The position numbers and the translations under genes are program-made. The notes beneath the pieces were generated by a model that had not been told where the DNA came from, made no database searches, and was given only the letters and a program-made list of their open reading frames with translations. A stretch of DNA of 64,000 nt, from assembly GCA_002205965.3 (NCBI GenBank), contig NADL03000102.1, forward strand, positions 124,001 through 188,000, written 5' to 3'. Shown here one piece after another: positions 10,312-20,891 of the stretch. Positions within the stretch are counted from its first letter, which is position 1; every line of letters starts with the position of its first letter. Source of the stretch: Kappaphycus alvarezii (lineage: Eukaryota > Rhodophyta > Florideophyceae > Gigartinales > Solieriaceae).

Positions 10312-10893
10312 CCCCTCTTTCCCCTTTCTCCCCCATCCCCCGCAATCTCACCGCCCAACTCTCTACCGCCACCGCCACAGCCCCCACATTTCTGATTCCG
10401 TGACGGGCCACCGCAGCTCGCTTCCAATGTACACTTGTTTCGTGCCCTATCCACACTCTACCTGCTTGGAGATAATCTTCTATAGCAGACCTTCGAGACG
10501 GGACCTGAGCAACCGGAAACATACACAGGCCACCATCCCGCCGCTCTCCACCGTTTTCGTCTAGCAAATTAGTCATCTAAGCAAACTTTCTCCTAAATTC
10601 ATGCGTCGTCACTTTACCGCACCATCAGTCTACCCTCTGGTTCTACGTCACTTCCTCAACCTAACGATGTCGAAAGTTCACTCTCTCATCTGGGGGTGCG
10701 GTCGTTTCCCTCACCTACCACTAAAATCTCAAGCCTCAACTGAGTTGGTCGCTGCGAGGCAGACTTATCTCACACCTCAGACCATCCATCTCAGCTCCTC
10801 ATTGTCTCGTTGCGATGTCGTACAGATGTGTGCAAAGCATGAAAAAAAAGTGTAAAACTCCGCTACCCCCTTCCGGTCCTTGATTAGTTTTCA
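10312..10893. other. Intergenic between NET-like gene and convergent LysRS gene
   Basis: The segment is C/T-rich at the left and shows no recognisable gene. It must hold the 3' untranslated regions of the two convergent genes. Confidence 0.5.
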
Positions 10894-12823
10894 TCACGCC
10901 TCACCTTTCGGTTTCATCGCCGGGAATAGCAGAACTTCCTTGATGGAACAATTATCAGTCAGAAACATCGCCAAACGGTCAATTCCAAGGCCCCATCCGG
11001 CAGTGGGCGGCAAACCGTATTCAAGTGCAACGCAAAAGTCTTCATCATGCGGCATGGCTTCCGCATCACCGCTGCTCACATCCATTTGCGTCGCTCTGAA
11101 CCGCTCCCGTTGCACTTCTGGGTCGTTCAGCTCTGTGTATGCATTACACAGCTCCTTCCCGTTCGCAAAGAGCTCAAAGCGCTCAGTCATTCCGTGCATA
11201 GAGCGGTGTCCCTTCGCTAAGGGAGACATTATTTGCGGGTGATCGCAAATAAAGGTGGGGTTAACACACTCTGGTTCAATGTATTCTCCTACGAGCTTGT
11301 CTAGTAGTCGAGCAGTGGTACGAGGTTCTTCACAGTCGAGCTCCAGTTTCCCCAGGAGATCATCCAGTGCCATTCTTGTTTCCTCGGAATCAAGATTTTC
11401 TGGAATGCAGAAAGATGGATCGTTCAGCACTGCACGAAGTTTCTCATTTAGTGCAGACACCATTGACACCCTTTTGAAGGGAGGAGTGAAATCAATATCA
11501 ACGACGCGTCCCGGTTTCCCATCTGGGTGGTACACAATCTTGAAACTTCCTGTTAGCTCCATTACCATGCTTGACAGCATAGTCTCAGTGATGGTCATGA
11601 GATCGTTGTAATCGAGATAGGCAGCGTAAAACTCACAAGCCGTAAACTCCGGGTTGTGCGTCAGATCAATGGACTCATTCCGAAAATTCCTGCCAATCTC
11701 GTAAACCCTCTCCAAACCACCCACAACCAGCATTTTTGAGATACAACTCCGGTGCAATGCGCATGTACATTGTTGTCTTCAAATCTTCGTGAAACGTCGT
11801 GAACGGCCTCGCGGTGGCTCCTCCTGGAACTGCGCTCATCATCGGTGTCTCGACCTCAAGAAAGCCCCTGTCGTCCAGAAAGCGACGTATAAATTTGATA
11901 ATCCTACTGCGTCTGGTGAACACATCTCTGGTTCCTTGGTTCACAATCAAATCCAGGTATCGCTGCCTGTATCTTACTTCTGAATCAGTGAGCCCCTGTT
12001 CAATTTTCGGTAACATGTGCAGGCAGCTAGAAAGCAAAATCATTTCACTGACAAAGATGCTAAACTCGCCCTTGCGGCTCTTACCCGGGACCCCTTTCAC
12101 GCCAACGATATCACCCCTCCTCAAGTTGCTGTGTGTGCTCAAAAAGCTGTCACCACCTCTCTTTGCATCTGCAATGACTTGAATCTTAACGCCATCACCT
12201 CTGAGATCGTAAAATACCAGGCGATTACCGGCCGCCCGTTTCGAATACAGCCTTCCGGCGAGTGTAACTTCCGTGCCTTCAAGTTGCTCGCCATCATTGA
12301 CCTTGTCCTGAAATTTACTCTTGAACTCTGGGATGGTCATGTCAACGTGGTATTTATGAGGGTAAGGATTCCCGCCACTGTCCTTGGCAGATTTAACAGC
12401 AGCCTTTCGATTGGCAATGTACTGCGACGGGTCCAAGTTCTCCCCGAATTCGCTCAAACCCGGTCCTTCAGCGGTGGCAGTGCTCGATACATTGCCACTT
12501 GCTGCTTTCATGCTCTCAGCGCGTTTGACTGCTTTCTGTGCCACCTCAATTGCCTTACGATGGGCCTTCTGCCTCCTCTTGAGCTCATTCTTGGACAACC
12601 CCTTCCTCCGCTGCTGCAGCGGCTGCAGTTTCAATTGCGTCGAGCAACTCGCGTGGAGCATTGGCGAGCAAGGACAACGAATCGGGTTTCTCTGTGAGAG
12701 GAGACGGACGGGGTAATGCTGATGAGTTATCTTTCCTGACCTGTTCGGAGGCGTCCATTCCTGCTTGTGGTCGTGATGCACTGAACGTATTCCGTACTGG
12801 GGGAATTCAGAGACAATTCGCAA
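10894..12823 (-). CDS. KARS1: Lysyl-tRNA synthetase, eukaryotic cytosolic type, with a one-base frameshift
   Basis: This class IIb enzyme charges tRNA-Lys. The first frame (12823 to 11675) has a lysine/arginine-rich helix with LSKNELKRR, typical of eukaryotic LysRS. It then has the OB-fold anticodon domain ([11 protein letters not shown], then [10 protein letters not shown]) and class II motif 1 ([16 protein letters not shown]). The second frame (11757 to 10894) has [20 protein letters not shown], motif 2 ([14 protein letters not shown]), motif 3 ([11 protein letters not shown]) and the usual LLFPAMKP end. The frames meet in a run of five T on the plus strand (11733-11737; A on the coding strand). 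One base fewer would give APELYLKMLVVGG as in all homologues. Everything else is intact, so a homopolymer sequencing error is the simplest reading. Met55 (12661) is an alternative start; the extra N-terminus could be an organelle-targeting form. Confidence 0.95.
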
Positions 12824-12946
12824 GGACGCACCAGCACGTTCTGCGTGAATCGGCGGAGGGGGGAAAACAGACAGCGATAAGCCGGTGAGGAGCTATCAAT
12901 CACCCTGCCCCTCCAATGTAGGGATGACCGCGGCGACTACGGTATC

Positions 12947-13094
12947 TACAGTACTGTACAGTACCGAATATAGCGCAGGAGACCCTGATTTCACCTTGTG
13001 CCATGAAAGTAGCGATCACCGCCGGCGCTGGCCGAAAACTGTGACACGTGTGAAACAAATTCTGGTGTGCTGTACTGTACAGTACAGTACAGTA
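12947..13094. repeat. Cluster of TACTGTACAGTA palindromes
   Basis: Perfect palindromes TACAGTACTGTA (12947-12958) and TGTACTGTACAGTACA (13071-13086, extended by further GTACA units to 13094) lie upstream of the divergently oriented LysRS start. They could be a regulatory site or repeat debris; the motif recurs elsewhere in the window. Confidence 0.6.
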
Positions 13095-13355
13095 TGATAC
13101 GTTGAAGGGTTGGATTCAGGACAATTTCCAGCCGAAGAAAAATTGAAATTGCTGAGCTGTTACAGAGCTGCACAGGTGATCCTTAATTATCTCCAAGAGC
13201 CTTTTTTTTGAAGGTTGCATCTGACGAAAAAGACCTGCTGTAGGAAAACTCTGTTGAGGAAACAATAATCTCTGGAACGAGAGCTAGAAACATGGCCACC
13301 ACTGGCAGAGCCTCAATGGAAACACGTCTCTGCTACATACAACATTGTGTATGTG

Positions 13356-13731
13356 TTACACCCCTACGGCCCGTGCGGCGCTGGACAACGCCGCATCGCG
13401 GCACGGCCGTCGCCGTGAGCTGGCACACGCTCGCGCCATGCATGTTTGACAGGCGTGCTGAGCTGGCCAGCGAAGGGTCTCCTGGCATATTCACCCTTTT
13501 ATTGGATATTGCACCATGCACGTGTATGCCCTCATAGTCACCTCTTTCTATCCCGTTTTACTAGTTCTAGAGTGTTCTCTTGTGCCTAATTTGCCTATAT
13601 AAAACCCGCACAACTCGCACTGAACCGGGTCCAGCCAGAGCACAACCAACATCAGAAGAAGTAAAGCACTTGTTCTTGCAGCACTCTGGGAAAGACCAAA
13701 CGGTCAAGCACACCGGTGAGTAGGTGTTCAG
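13356..13731 (+). mobile_element. Candidate solo LTR or isolated promoter segment
   Basis: The segment begins TGTTACACC and ends near GGTGTTCA, an imperfect inverted match with TG...CA ends. It contains a good TATA box with a plausible transcript start region after it, and no coding region. No target duplication or second LTR is seen, so an ordinary promoter is equally possible. A donor-like GGTGAGT follows at about 13710. Confidence 0.3.
13596..13604 (+). promoter_or_regulatory. TATA box
   Basis: TATATAAAA is followed by a GC-balanced stretch and a donor-like GTGAGT about 105 bp downstream. This is the clearest TATA element in the window. No following gene is recognised. Confidence 0.4.
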
Positions 13732-14196
13732 GGCCTTGTCAGCTCGGTGCGTAGGGCTGACATTGGACTTTCACCTTCAACCATTTTGCTTGCGACACGT
13801 GTACCCTCTTTTGACCTGTGAAACTACAGTATGTACGTATGTATGTTGTGGAGAAATTTGTGGACAGTACTGTAATGAGCTGTGGGCCCAAATTTGGGCC
13901 ACGTGATTGTATTTCATACAGTACTGCCTATGGCACGATAAGAAATCTGCGATTTTTAAGAAAAACGCACAACTTGTGGCCTAGCAAGGTTTTGAGACAC
14001 TCTGCAATATCATTGGATATAGTCCTACCTCTCAATGCGAGTTCTGAATTCACATCAATGCGCCGATCCATGTTGATAATTTTTGCACTAAGTTGTGAAT
14101 TGCACTCGTATAACATCTTCACTTTCCGTTAAATCTCTGTAAATGAATTACATCATCACTTCTTGTCCACAAAGCCACTCCCCCTTTTTGCACCTT

Positions 14197-14829
14197 CTAC
14201 TCCCCTATCCCATTCGATCTCAGATGAGAACGAAAAACTGTCTTCCGGCCGGACTGTCGACATCTCAAAGAACATTCGCCACTGCAGACAAGGTTTTTTG
14301 TTAATATTTCCCCTTCTTTGAATCTTAAAATGTTACCTGGAAGGAACTCAACATCGTCCTCCGATCCGTCGTAGACAACATCACCATCACTCAGTGCTTC
14401 ATACTGCAGGACTGCAAAGGCGAGTATCCGCTGTCCAGCGTTGTCCAGATAATCTTCACATGCTTTGAAGCTATTGAACGAAGCTTTACAACATATATTG
14501 GAACCATTATCAAGCTCCCACAAGACCCCCACAAAATCTTTCGGAGTTGGTATTGTCATGTCATTTCGGCATGACAGCGCCTTTATCATACTAGGAGAGA
14601 TGTTCTGTGAGCCCGTCAACCGTGAGGGAAGCGACCCTTTCTTACTACAAGTCAGGAAATAAGGGGATACGCGGGAAGGGTACGGAGAATTGTGGATACG
14701 AAGGGACTGCCGGCAGGTCTTGTTGTCTTGAATGGTTTGCACCCGTTGATTGAATGGAGATTGGCGGGAAGATCGAAACCTTGGCAGACCTACCAATGAT
14801 TCAATGTACAGCGACAATATTCCGACCAA
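14197..14829 (-). CDS. Unidentified 210-codon frame
   Basis: The frame is uninterrupted with no recognised domain. The middle part looks protein-like, with FVGVLWELDNGSNICCKASF, then DYLDNAGQRILAFAVLQYEA, then an acidic DGDVVYDGSEDDVEFLPGN. It lies head-to-head with the decayed frames beginning at 15,050, which raises the possibility that both belong to one mobile element. No homologue can be named. Confidence 0.3.
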   Translation of the reverse strand: MVGILSLYIESLVGLPRFRSSRQSPFNQRVQTIQDNKTCRQSLRIHNSPYPSRVSPYFLTCSKKGSLPSRLTGSQNISPSMIKALSCRNDMTIPTPKDFVGVLWELDNGSNICCKASFNSFKACEDYLDNAGQRILAFAVLQYEALSDGDVVYDGSEDDVEFLPGNILRFKEGEILTKNLVCSGECSLRCRQSGRKTVFRSHLRSNGIGE

Positions 14830-15049
14830 ATGAGCGTTACTACGACATAAAAATCAATTGAAGTTTCATTGAAATGAACTTTCTTTTCTTCATTAAAGTG
14901 CAGGTATAAGTATCTTTTGTAAGCCTGTAAATGACCTTAGAGTAGCACTGACTGGCAGTCAGATTCTCTGTTGCTCGCTCAGTGCGACACACATTTCTTT
15001 TTTTCTTCGCTCTTAGAACAAAAATCGAAGTACCAAGCTGGTTAAATTG

Positions 15050-17383
15050 TCGAGGATGGAAGTGGGAAGGAAGAGGTCTTCGAAGCAAGAAGTCAAGTAC
15101 AAAACAGTTGACCAACTGAGGCACGACATGGCTTCGGCTCTACAAGAGCAACTCCCTCACAACTGCACATTGAAGCAAGTATTTGTGCCTTCCCTACAGG
15201 ACGAGGAATGCCGCCAGGCAAAGCGAATCAGGTAGGTGAAGTTGATATTCATTTTGAAGACGATGGGGTGGATGAACGAGTTGAAGGACTTGAATCACTA
15301 CGATGGGACGACGAACATGTTGAAAGGAACAAATATTTCCGCGAATGCCCGTCGGACGTCGAGCCCGAATCAAAGGCTGTACTCATAACGTCTTCTTTTC
15401 GATTTCGAGCGAATGAACATGGTGCGATAACCCCTCAAAAAACTGCAAACGCCAAGAATACGAAACTTCAGAGTATTTTTGACAATGAGGAGGGCTCTGA
15501 TTTGGCAGCTTCCGACCGTGCTGAGATGGAGGCTGGTCAGCCTTGTAGGAGTACTGATGTTCAAGCTGGGGATGAACGGAAAAATATCGAGGAAAAGAAG
15601 TGTTACTCATAGCTTCATTCTGGATCTGTATCTTGCCCTATATCAGGAGAAGCATTGCGCCAGTATCTTTCCAAACTAGAGAAAGGAATCAAACATAGCT
15701 GGCTAGGAAGTATTGCGGATATTACCGACAGGTTGAAAATCATTAAATACGACATTGTAGGGTTAAGGAAAGAAGTTCAAGAGTTGCGTGCAGCTGGAAT
15801 TGGCTACCACCAAATTCGTCCAAAGTGTACGCCACTGAATGAATTCGTGAAAAAGCTCTAAGACGAGACAAAATATGCAAAGTGGATTTTCGATGATCAA
15901 TCGCTCTCTGGTGTGCTTTGTTGCGTTGTTCCCGATATTATGAACAAAGTCATTATTGAGGGAATTGGAACTCCCGAAAAAAGGGAAACTGACACCATGA
16001 GGGCCCTCGTGTTTGCACTACTTCCTGGTCAGTCAGGAACGACTTGGAGGGAGAGTATTGCCAAGATACACAGGTCACTTCGTCGCCAGGGGGTGTTCAA
16101 CACAATATTCGACGCGAAAATGAACTGCTTTGAGAAATTCCTCCCTATCTCGGAACAGAAGACATACGGGGAAGGTCAACTGGATAATGTCATCAACAGC
16201 ACAGCGACTGCCAAAAAAAATCATACAATAGACTCTCGTGATCAGTTAGTGTCTCAGTGCACAAACGACAGCACATAAGCTGGTCAGATCAGTGTTACAT
16301 CGAGCAGAATTGAGCATCCGAGAATGTCAAGATCAAAGTTCATCACTATGGAAGACATTGAAGCTGCCCAGCGTCGACGTGACGAGTCATCAAGCGCCAA
16401 AAAAAGGACAGGGAAGTTACAGATTCTTGAGAGGGCAGAGGCTCCTAAGCATGGTACGAAATCAAAAAAGTACAGAATCGAGCTGATATTTCGAAGTACG
16501 GCGCCCGGAAGTTGTTCAGTATCGTGAAGGGATTTTTGCACGAGCGGCGAGAAGCTGCTAAGATTGTATTATTCGAAGAGTTCTTGTATCTTTGTGCACC
16601 ATGGGATGCTGTCAATGACGTTAAATCGGAAAGCCTTCCGGGGTTCGCCAAGTTCAAGTGGGCGCATCCCAATTGCACGATCTTTACGACATAGAGGAAC
16701 TCTCACAGACAACAGGAAAACCCGTCAAAACGAAAAACGCAGATCAACACAATGGAGACCTTCTATCAAAGCTTCATAAATAGTATTTTTCCATGATTTT
16801 ATTGGTTACTCACAGGGTTCAGGTAGTTCCGCAATCCGGAGGAGTCCGGAAGCACAAAGGTGGCTAAGTCAAAGTGTTGCGACGGACAATCAATCTAATT
16901 AATGTGGCAGGCCAGTTTGTCGCTGCGTTCAACCTCTGCAATGAAAAGCAGTACAATATTCTACCGTTTGTCCGAAGTCAACCGATGTCTCTTCGCAGTA
17001 TCGGTGCAGTCGCCATTGTTTTGCGAGGCCTCGCAAGAATATTCACACGAACTTTCGATAGGCCACATATTCTGAAGCCGGTATAGGAGGAAGAGTGGGT
17101 TGATTTCAACTTTCGTGATTTAACAATTGAGAACCTGATGCCTGCGGCATGCGTCCGGAAGCGGACCTTGCAGAGTCATCTTAGAATGACATATTTAGAA
17201 TATGATAGAATCAACGTTCAACTTCAGAGAGAAGCATCGGGGAATGTAGGCCTAGCAATACGAAAGACGGAACAGATATACCATCTGTTTACGCGGTCTG
17301 ATTTGCTGCCACTGACAATATGGGATCTGGGCTGGCCAACTCATTATAAAGACACTGATATTGCCAGCAAAGTAGCTGCTTAG
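15050..17383 (+). pseudogene. Decayed multi-frame coding element of unknown family
   Basis: Successive same-strand frames with protein-like content follow one another with frame changes and stops. They are 15,056-15,235 (basic start MEVGRKRSSKQEVK), 15,208-15,612 (acidic), 15,655-15,861 (LSKLEKGIKHSWLG), 15,913-16,278 (PDIMNKVIIEGIG, then LVFALLPGQSG), 16,300-16,694 (FSIVKGFLHERREAAKIVLF) and 16,874-17,383 (RTINLINVAGQFVAAFNLCN, then WDLGWPTHYKD). The continuity suggests one former protein of roughly 700 residues damaged by several indels. The strand and spacing suit a transposon protein, but no DDE, RT or recombinase motif can be pointed out. Confidence 0.35.
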
Positions 17384-18600
17384 TTGTCAGCATCTGAAGT
17401 GTGTTAAATAAATAATGTACGAACCACAGCATGTACCTGATAGTGCACTATACACATGTGTTCCTTCGGAGTATCAGTTATGAACTGAATTCTCTCTTAC
17501 TTATGAACAGTTCTGGTTGAGGACTAATTCGGAGACAGTCAGATGTTTTGGCGGCGACTGCGGCTGTACGGACGGGGATAAGACGGAAAGACCGTGTTCG
17601 TACGGGAGCGTTTCGTGATTAGATAGCAACACATAGGCAGGGGAATTTAGGTTTCGGCGATAGAGTACGACAGGAGCTGGTGTATTCATACCACAAGCAT
17701 GGTTGAAGAATGGCCCTATGCCGAGAAATCCCCGAGTGAAAGAGGATCTACAGTGCACAGATCCACGGATCTGATGCATACGACGACCCCAAACTTATTG
17801 TCAAAATTTAAGAATAAAATTTTGTATGGGGAAGCCAGAGCAATGAATAATATTGAAGCGCAACGATACTGTCGTGTGGAAAATTTTTAACTAAAAAAAT
17901 GTATATATCGAAATGCCAGCAATCGAGATGGCAATCAGATGTTAGGAGATCACAATGCTATTAAAAATCTCTGGAAGGGACCACTACTGCCGCCTGTGCG
18001 AAGTCGAATCACTCCAAACGCCGCCGCGTTACGGTGACACCTCGGGCTCCATATCATTACTTACTCGACGCCAGGCTCGAAAAACCGGTTCCCTTTCTGT
18101 CCCCACCGTTGATTCGGGAGACAGAGGTGAGTATTAGCACAGGTGGTGAAGAAAATGTGTGCATTGATGCGTATGTGTGCATGAAGTTGGCGAATGAGTT
18201 GCTGCATACGTTATATACGGATACGCCGGTGATAATTGCGGAGCGGGTGAGTGAGATGTCGACATTGTGCACACATGTTTGTTGTTGCCAGTGGAGGGAG
18301 GTAGATTATGGCTGTGACTTCGCGACCGGCTTGTGATGCTTGGATCTGGCCACATTAATTGCTAGAAAGTTTCCAAGCGAACTGAGGTGGGTCAGTTAGC
18401 AGATTCGGCTACCGTGAAGGGATATTTCGTGTTGGCGGAGGAATTTGTAACTAAGATTGGGGATTTTAGCTGGTTAACCCGTTCGTAATTACTAAATCTA
18501 TATTCTGTGGACGTCGACATGAAAACGATGCTCAAATTGTACGATGATGCTTCCGCATCGTACAAGGTGAATGCTTCGTTCCTTGCGCCATATATGAGCG
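17384..18600. other. No supported gene
   Basis: Only short frames occur. A frame at 18,034-18,336 looks slightly protein-like (EENVCIDAYVCMKLANELLH) and contains two donor-like GTGAGT sequences, but nothing is recognised. Confidence 0.4.
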
Positions 18601-18605
18601 GTGAC

Positions 18606-18652
18606 ATGAATGCAGCTGATATCTCCGACTCGGCGTTATCAGCTGCATTCAT
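18606..18652. repeat. Perfect 16-bp inverted repeat with 15-base spacer
   Basis: ATGAATGCAGCTGATA (18606-18621) is the exact reverse complement of 18637-18652. The left arm and spacer start match LINE sequence also found at about 20,060. The right arm looks like an inserted inverted copy. Confidence 0.9.
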
Positions 18653-19016
18653 CGGATGCCGACAAACTTTGAACTCACTCACGCCAAATACGCATTGCGC
18701 TCCACTTATCACTGTCCTATCCACTCCCCCTTAGGATGGCAATTTATACCGTTACCTTTTGACAGGCTAGGGGCTTTCTCCACTCGTACCGCACAATTAC
18801 TCAGAGACCAAGCCACTCGTATTTCATCGATCTGGATCTACGCCAACACAATACTTCACCAGCTGCGACAGCGTCTCATTTTCGATGTTTGATCCAGCGC
18901 GGCTGCTTCTATCTTTGCTCGCATTCCGCCAACGCAGGGCGTATAGAATGTGATGCAATACTATTCTGTAAAGTATTTTCGCAATCACCCCCTTTAACGA
19001 GTGAATGAAAGTTGGG
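18606..19016 (+). mobile_element. LINE 3'-end fragment, family A
   Basis: From about 18,715 the frame reads LGWQFIPLPFDRLGAFSTRT, then AQLLRDQATRI, then TILHQLRQR. This aligns with the copy at 20,150-20,290 (LGWQFVPLAFGTLGAMSTRT) and more loosely with the C-terminal tails of the RLE-type LINEs at 49 and 53 kb. The 3' untranslated stretch TTTTCGCAATCACCCCC, ending GAGTGAATGAAAG, also matches the second copy. Only the last about 400 bp survive, so the copy is 5'-truncated. Confidence 0.75.
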
Positions 19017-19639
19017 GAAAGCACTTTTACTAACTCGTTAAAGTGTAGTCGCACCGGCAAAAGCAGTACGCTAATAGAAAGTAATTATAGCATGCCACTG
19101 AGCTAAGCTGTGTGAAGAGGGATGAAGAAACTCGGCCGCGAATACTTTGAGCGAACAGCTGTTCGCCGGCAATCCCAAACTTCGTGTCGCCGGTTGAGTA
19201 GAAGAACCAACCTCACACGCCTTTCCTGGTTCGTACCACGTGTGCCGGAGGCGACAGGTGGTGCTTCGATCAACATTATAGTTGCAACGGTTTCTAACGA
19301 GAACGTTGCAACGAGAGAAAGAAACCAAGGCATGTCGGGCTGAAAGGTAAACCCGAGCAGCTGTAGAACCGGCGCCTAAACTTCCTGACGGATGGCAGTT
19401 GGCAGGCGCCGGACGCTACGATACGGCTGTGGAGAGAGCAGTGTTTGAAGCTTGAGAAGAGAGAGAAGGTAGAGAAGGTAGAAACGTGAATAATAGCGGT
19501 CCCCTTCCTACTTACTATCAAGGCCACAATATTCAATTGTTATCATTGTAACCTGACAGATGATAGTGTTTCGGAACAGGTGCTTGACTCGTTCAGAAAC
19601 TTGTAATGTATGAAACATAGCACAACTTGGGACTGTGAA

Positions 19640-20435
19640 CTCAGTGCTTGCGTACTACAAATAAAGCCACTGATGTTCCACACAGTGATTCGCTGCCATC
19701 CAGGTATCCCTGTCTACGACAACTCTACCCCTCTGCGCTGCACCCAGTGCCATGTACGAATGGACTTGCAAGGCGACCACACTGTGAACTGCAAATCTGG
19801 CTTTGGCATTACTCACAGACACAATATTGTGAGAAACATGCTTTCGAGACACCTTTTCTGCGCAGCAGGCTTAGGCAAACAACTAGAAGCCCTTCTCTCT
19901 GTCCCCGGCACCTCACTGCGGCCTGTTAGCATCTTTGTCCAACCCCCTACGCCATCAACCGGCGCTACTCCCTCTTTTTCAACAGCATATGATGTCACGG
20001 TGAGAAGTCCGTACCGTCCAGTAGTTATCCGCCGCGCTGCCCAGGGCCTCAGCGACGCTGCTGATATCTCCGATGCTGACAAATTCTGCGTTCACAAACG
20101 CCAGATCCGGAATGGCCTGCACCTATCACCCCACCGACCCACACACTGCCCTAGGCTGGCAGTTTGTACCGCTCGCGTTCGGTACTCTCGGCGCAATGTC
20201 CACGCGAACTGCACAAGTGTTTAAGGACCATGCAACCCAGATCTCTTACAGATCTGGTTCTACACCAGCCACAATTCTGCACCAGTTGCATTAGCGTCAC
20301 AGTTTTGCTGAGTGGTATAGTGTGGTCGCTGCCATTTTCGCTCGCATTCCACCAGCGCATGGTGTCCAAACTGTGATACAGTATTGTTCTGTAAGGTAGT
20401 TTCGCGATCACCCCCCCTGACCGATTGAATAAAAT
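19640..20435 (+). mobile_element. LINE 3'-end fragment with RLE nuclease domain, family A
   Basis: The frame at 19,610-20,224 carries the restriction-like endonuclease part of a non-LTR retrotransposon. It has a CCHC zinc motif (CTQCHVRMDLQGDHTVNC followed by THRHNIVRN), then a short linker and the nuclease strand AYDVTVRSPYRP after RPVSIFV. A frameshift near 20,140 leads to LGWQFVPLAFGTLGAMSTRT. The 3' untranslated end (TTTCGCGATCACCCCCC to GAATAAAATTG) matches the copy at 19.0 kb. The reverse transcriptase is missing (5' truncation). RPV replaces the usual RPD, so the nuclease would be damaged. Confidence 0.8.
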
Positions 20436-20891
20436 TGCTTGACACACAGTACTGTACAAAAGTGTACATCCGCATATGTAATTTGTCTGTGTAATGTTGC
20501 AGCAAGTAAATGATTTTATGTTGATGTCAACATCAAGATACACAAATTATTCCGAGTCCATCTTGTACGCACTCTTGAGATCAGCTCTCCTCCGACTCTC
20601 CGAACTCCCGTTCCATTCTTAACGCGTCATAACGCTACCACTGCCGACATAACACTTCTATCGCCGACAAGACGCCCTGACACAAGCATGGTGCCCCCAG
20701 CAATTACCAGAGCGCCCTTAGCACGATCATGTCAAAAACACCTCCAAACACAGACGCCACATTTTTGTTTAAAAAAATGAATGCAAGAAGACTTACTCAC
20801 CAGCAAGGAAGTAACTACGATGACTGCAGATATTCAAGAAGAAACAAGAGAGCAACAGGATTATGTTGGCGTGAACTATACGCTTCATCAG

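Noticed and set aside
11799-12716. Plus-strand frames of 110-226 codons across the LysRS gene
   Set aside because: Antisense shadows of a clearly recognised gene on the minus strand.
18126-18142. GTGAGT to CACAG as a tiny intron
   Set aside because: At about 16 bases it is far too short to be spliced.
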